A stretch of 7,703 bases of DNA from positions 1-7,703 of the forward strand of contig DAOWDY010000102.1 of assembly GCA_030638785.1 (NCBI GenBank), written 5' to 3'. The notes under the pieces are model-generated. The model was not told where the DNA came from. It saw only the letters and a list, made by a program, of their open reading frames with translations, and did not search any database. This stretch comes from Candidatus Thorarchaeota archaeon. GTDB taxonomy: Archaea; Asgardarchaeota; Thorarchaeia; Thorarchaeales; Thorarchaeaceae. Both the position numbers and the translations under genes were made by a program. Below are positions 5,533-7,703 of the stretch, piece after piece. Each line of letters starts with the position of its first letter. Position 1 is the stretch's first letter.

Positions 5533-5844
5533 ATGGTTCCACTAAGCTGGTATCTGGTTGTTGCATTTATGCTGGTTGGATTGGGCGCCTACGGTATGAT
5601 TGTCAAGAAGAACCTGATTCGTATCCTCATTGGTGCTGAGATTATGGGCAACGGAGTGAACCTTGCTCTTGTTGCATTTGCTGTATACGGTGGAGCTTTC
5701 TCATTCACTGCTCAAGGATTGATCATACTTGTCATCTCAGTTGCCGCGGCACATACTGCATTAGCACTTGTATTAATGCTGATGTACAACAGACGATATG
5801 GAACAGTAGATCTCAGTATTGTACAGAAAGAGGAGGTTGCATAG
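5533..5844 (+). CDS. nuoK: Complex I subunit NuoK (MrpC-like)
   Basis: This 103-residue protein has three membrane helices, the usual NuoK length. It belongs to the proton-translocating membrane arm next to NuoN. The first conserved membrane Glu is present (E36 in LIGAEIMGNGVN, the same number as in E. coli). The second, E72 of E. coli NuoK in the AAAE motif, is replaced: the matching segment reads ISVAAAHTALAL with H74. The ATG directly follows the TAA of nuoJ. GAGGAGG at 5515-5521 inside nuoJ lies 11 bases before it. The nuoC Shine-Dalgarno site in turn lies inside the last codons of nuoK. Confidence 0.95.
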   Translation: MVPLSWYLVVAFMLVGLGAYGMIVKKNLIRILIGAEIMGNGVNLALVAFAVYGGAFSFTAQGLIILVISVAAAHTALALVLMLMYNRRYGTVDLSIVQKEEVA

Positions 5845-5845
5845 A

Positions 5846-6373
5846 ATGAGTAGCATCGACCTAATCTCTATCACTGCACTTGTTCGCAAAGTACAATCTG
5901 ACCTTCCCGAAATTGAAGCAAAGATGCTGAATGAAAGTCATGTTGAATTCGTGACTCCCAAAGAAAAGATACGTGATATTGTAACGCTACTTACGGAATC
6001 AGTTCAGATGCTATTCCCTGAATCTGTGATTGGGATTGACTTGGAGGAAGACAAGTACGAAGTCATCTACATGTTCTGGTCGCATCTTAACAACTTCCTG
6101 TGTCAAGTTCGTGTGTCGCTAGATGGACCTGATCCATCAATTGAAACTGTGTCAGATATTATATCTGGTCTAGAATGGCATGAACGAGAAACCCATGAAA
6201 TGTACGGAATCAAATTTGAAGGTAACCCGGATCTTAGTCTACTATTACTTCCTGAAGAGCTAGAAGGAAAATACCCCTTGCGAAAGCGCTTCAAAACAGA
6301 CCGTTCACGGTTAGCTGAATCTGGTCTACCACAGCCCAAACCTAGACCCCCGAAAGGAGGTGCCACTGAATGA
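5846..6373 (+). CDS. nuoC: Complex I subunit NuoC
   Basis: This 175-residue protein of the 30-kDa subunit family belongs to the peripheral arm beside NuoD. The signature GLEWHERETHEMYGI spans about 109-122 (W111, E113, R114, E115), followed by F.GNPDL and YPLRKRFK, as in NuoC, where the motif runs WxERExxDMFGI..GHPDL..PLRKDF. The C-terminus is a short basic Pro-rich tail (PQPKPRPPKGG). The start is the ATG at 5846, one base after the nuoK stop. AGGAGG at 5831-5836 lies 9 bases before it; an in-frame TTG at 5819 inside nuoK lacks a site. It ends ATGA over the nuoD start. It is a separate gene from nuoD, unlike the fused NuoCD of E. coli. Confidence 0.95.
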   Translation: MSSIDLISITALVRKVQSDLPEIEAKMLNESHVEFVTPKEKIRDIVTLLTESVQMLFPESVIGIDLEEDKYEVIYMFWSHLNNFLCQVRVSLDGPDPSIETVSDIISGLEWHERETHEMYGIKFEGNPDLSLLLLPEELEGKYPLRKRFKTDRSRLAESGLPQPKPRPPKGGATE

Positions 6374-7506
6374 GCCCAGACATCATTGACGAAACGACTG
6401 AGATCTGGTTTGGTCCACAGCATGTTTCGGCACATGGTTGGGCTGCAAAACTCACATTGGTTGGTGACTACGTTGTGGAGTGTGAACCTCATGCAGGTTA
6501 CTTCCATAGATCTGCTGAGAAAGTCATGGAATTCAGGAATTTTAGACAGGGTTCTCTAATCATGGAGCGACTCTGTATGCTTGAGGCATTTCTTGCAGAA
6601 TATCCTTACGTCACAGCAGTGGAGCAAATCGCTGGTCTAGAGGTTCCAGAAAGAGCCAAGATCATGAGAACAATTATGATGGAGGCTAGTCGAATCCACT
6701 CTTTGCAATTCTGGTGGGGCCAATTTTCCGCAGAACTTGGATTCTTTGCAATGCTCATCTGGCCATGGGTTGACCGAGAGTGGTTCCTAAATGCATTCGA
6801 GGAGCTCTCAGGCTCACGTCATGCGGTATCTTACAACACACCTGGCGGCGTGAGATATGACTTTACAGAGAAGTCGATCAGTGTTCTTGAACTGGCAATC
6901 GAACGAATGGAAAGCAACATGTCCAAGTTTGAGGATATGTTGATGGGCAGTCCAGTATTCCGAATGAGAACTGAGGGAATCGCACAATACACTGCAGAGC
7001 AAGGAATCAAATGGGGCCTATCTGGTCCGAACATCAAGGCTTGCGGTATTCCAATGGACTTGAGAAAGGATTCGCCTGATCCGAATCTTGCATACGATCT
7101 AGTAGATTGGGATGTACCAATTATAGAGAGCAAAGAGCATCCTGGAGAGAGCGATGCATTTGACCGAATGGTTCAGCGATTCAAAGAGGTAGAAACCTCT
7201 GTTGACATTATTAGACAATTATTGAAACAACTGCCTGAGGGTGATATAATTGATCCAAAGGCAAGGTCGAAAGCCAATAGGCTCCCTGAAGGTGAAGCCT
7301 ATGGTCGTGTAGAAGGCACGCGTGGAATTAGTACCGTCTGGTTAAAAACAACTGAAAAGGCTCAGACTCCCTATCGTGTTAAGATTCGCGGGCCGTGCTT
7401 CAACTCGTATTACTCACTGAAGCATCTTGTACCAGGGGTGAGGTTTGCAGACTTTATTGTAGTGTTTGGAAGTCTTGACCCATATCCAGGATGGTGGGAT
7501 CGATAA
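6370..7506 (+). CDS. nuoD: Complex I subunit NuoD (49-kDa family)
   Basis: This 378-residue protein forms the quinone-site wall opposite NuoB in the peripheral arm and descends from [NiFe]-hydrogenase large subunits. It shows GPQHVSAHG (15-23, the quinone-site His loop), CEPHAGYFHRSAEK, LEVPERA, SRIHS, PGGVRYD and the terminal GSLDPYPGWWDR. The hydrogenase C-terminal DPCxxC is DPYPGW, so no Ni-Fe site can form. At the first metal motif (RxCGxC in hydrogenases, RLDYVS in complex I) this protein reads RLCMLE (67-72): the Asp position is Cys69 and the quinone-binding Tyr position is Met70. The acidic residue of the His-Asp pair appears as Glu122 (SAELG). AAAGGAGG at 6353-6360 lies 9 bases before the ATG, which overlaps the nuoC stop. 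Confidence 0.95.
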   Translation: MSPDIIDETTEIWFGPQHVSAHGWAAKLTLVGDYVVECEPHAGYFHRSAEKVMEFRNFRQGSLIMERLCMLEAFLAEYPYVTAVEQIAGLEVPERAKIMRTIMMEASRIHSLQFWWGQFSAELGFFAMLIWPWVDREWFLNAFEELSGSRHAVSYNTPGGVRYDFTEKSISVLELAIERMESNMSKFEDMLMGSPVFRMRTEGIAQYTAEQGIKWGLSGPNIKACGIPMDLRKDSPDPNLAYDLVDWDVPIIESKEHPGESDAFDRMVQRFKEVETSVDIIRQLLKQLPEGDIIDPKARSKANRLPEGEAYGRVEGTRGISTVWLKTTEKAQTPYRVKIRGPCFNSYYSLKHLVPGVRFADFIVVFGSLDPYPGWWDR

Positions 7507-7703
7507 TGGGAGTTGGAATGATGTTACAATTTCAATTTGATATCTTTGAGTGGCTTGCTGGTATTCCAGCTTGGCTTTGGGGTATAGTTGCCTGGATCTG
7601 GGGATTCCTTCATGAAATTGTTATTTGGATTGAAAACTTGGTTGATTTCATTTGGCTTCTTGTAATCCAAAACTTCTGGTGGCTCTTCAAGGCTGTTCTA
7701 TTC
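7506..7703 (+). CDS. nuoH: Probable complex I subunit NuoH, N-terminal part only
   Basis: The frame starts with an ATG sharing one base with the nuoD stop (TAATG) and stays open for 66 codons to the right edge. Its position right after nuoD is the usual place of nuoH. The visible part is very rich in Trp (nine in 66, e.g. PAWLWGIVAWIWGF and QNFWWLFKAVLF) and hydrophobic. The well-conserved NuoH signatures, such as the ERK of helix 1, would come later, so identity rests mainly on gene order. GGAG at 7509-7512 favours a start at ATG 7518 or 7521, which are in frame. NuoH would form the membrane end of the quinone chamber. Confidence 0.65.
   Translation, partial: MGVGMMLQFQFDIFEWLAGIPAWLWGIVAWIWGFLHEIVIWIENLVDFIWLLVIQNFWWLFKAVLF

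Noticed and set aside
5819..5845. TTG start extending NuoC by nine residues into nuoK
   Set aside because: AGGAGG at 5831-5836 is correctly spaced for the ATG at 5846, and the extension would overlap nuoK by 26 bases.
6103..6507. 134-codon minus-strand frame across the nuoC/nuoD junction
   Set aside because: It lies opposite two well-supported genes. Its Ser/Arg/Pro-rich composition is typical of an antisense shadow.
6831..7133. 100-codon minus-strand frame inside nuoD
   Set aside because: It is antisense to a clearly conserved gene, with no recognisable protein features.
6370..7506. Reading NuoD as a group 4 [NiFe]-hydrogenase large subunit
   Set aside because: Three of the four metal-binding Cys positions are not Cys; only Cys69 matches. 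The C-terminal motif is DPYPGW.
1..7703. tRNA, rRNA, CRISPR arrays, insertion sequences
   Set aside because: Reading both strands, I saw no cloverleaf, conserved rRNA segment, spaced direct-repeat array, transposase or terminal inverted repeats.

Overview
The window looks like a piece of an archaeal chromosome, most likely from an Asgard archaeon in or near the Thorarchaeia. This rests on style, not on a search. The promoters look archaeal (A/T-rich box A about 25-30 bases before plausible transcript starts). The Shine-Dalgarno sites are strong GGAGG/AGGTGA types. The respiratory genes form a reduced complex I set with no sign so far of NuoE, NuoF or NuoG. The secreted protein at the left edge has a ~89-residue 'TPPTID..P' beta-sandwich repeat of a kind I associate from memory with Asgard surface proteins.

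Layout. Positions 1-823 (minus, running off the left edge) encode a secreted protein with a CxxCH motif just after the signal peptide and extracellular repeats. Positions 824-1241 are a divergent promoter region with no convincing gene. Positions 1242-3182 (plus) encode the most striking gene: a GlcD/D-lactate-dehydrogenase-type FAD oxidase fused in one frame to a complete NuoB subunit with all four cluster N2 cysteines. It overlaps by ATGA a four-helix membrane protein with an acidic tail (3179-3727). A small membrane protein runs in the opposite direction (3735-4079, minus), and an 8-bp hairpin lies between the two convergent ends. Positions 4080-4432 hold two back-to-back promoter candidates and two short reading frames that may be a split winged-helix gene. 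From 4433 to the right edge runs a tight operon nuoA-nuoJ-nuoK-nuoC-nuoD-nuoH (nuoH incomplete).

How they fit together. nuoA, J, K and H (membrane arm) plus C and D (peripheral arm) are present, but no free-standing nuoB lies between nuoA and nuoC. The NuoB domain of the fusion is therefore the obvious candidate for that place. The inference is a complex I-like ion pump fed not by NADH or F420H2 modules but by a flavin dehydrogenase for a 2-hydroxy acid or similar substrate, covalently tied to the subunit that carries N2. Several residues normally conserved in complex I are changed: the NuoD quinone-site Tyr is Met, the second membrane Glu of NuoK is His, and the membrane Glu of NuoA is Met. 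A divergent quinone site or coupling mechanism is possible. NuoI, L, M and N would have to lie outside the window.
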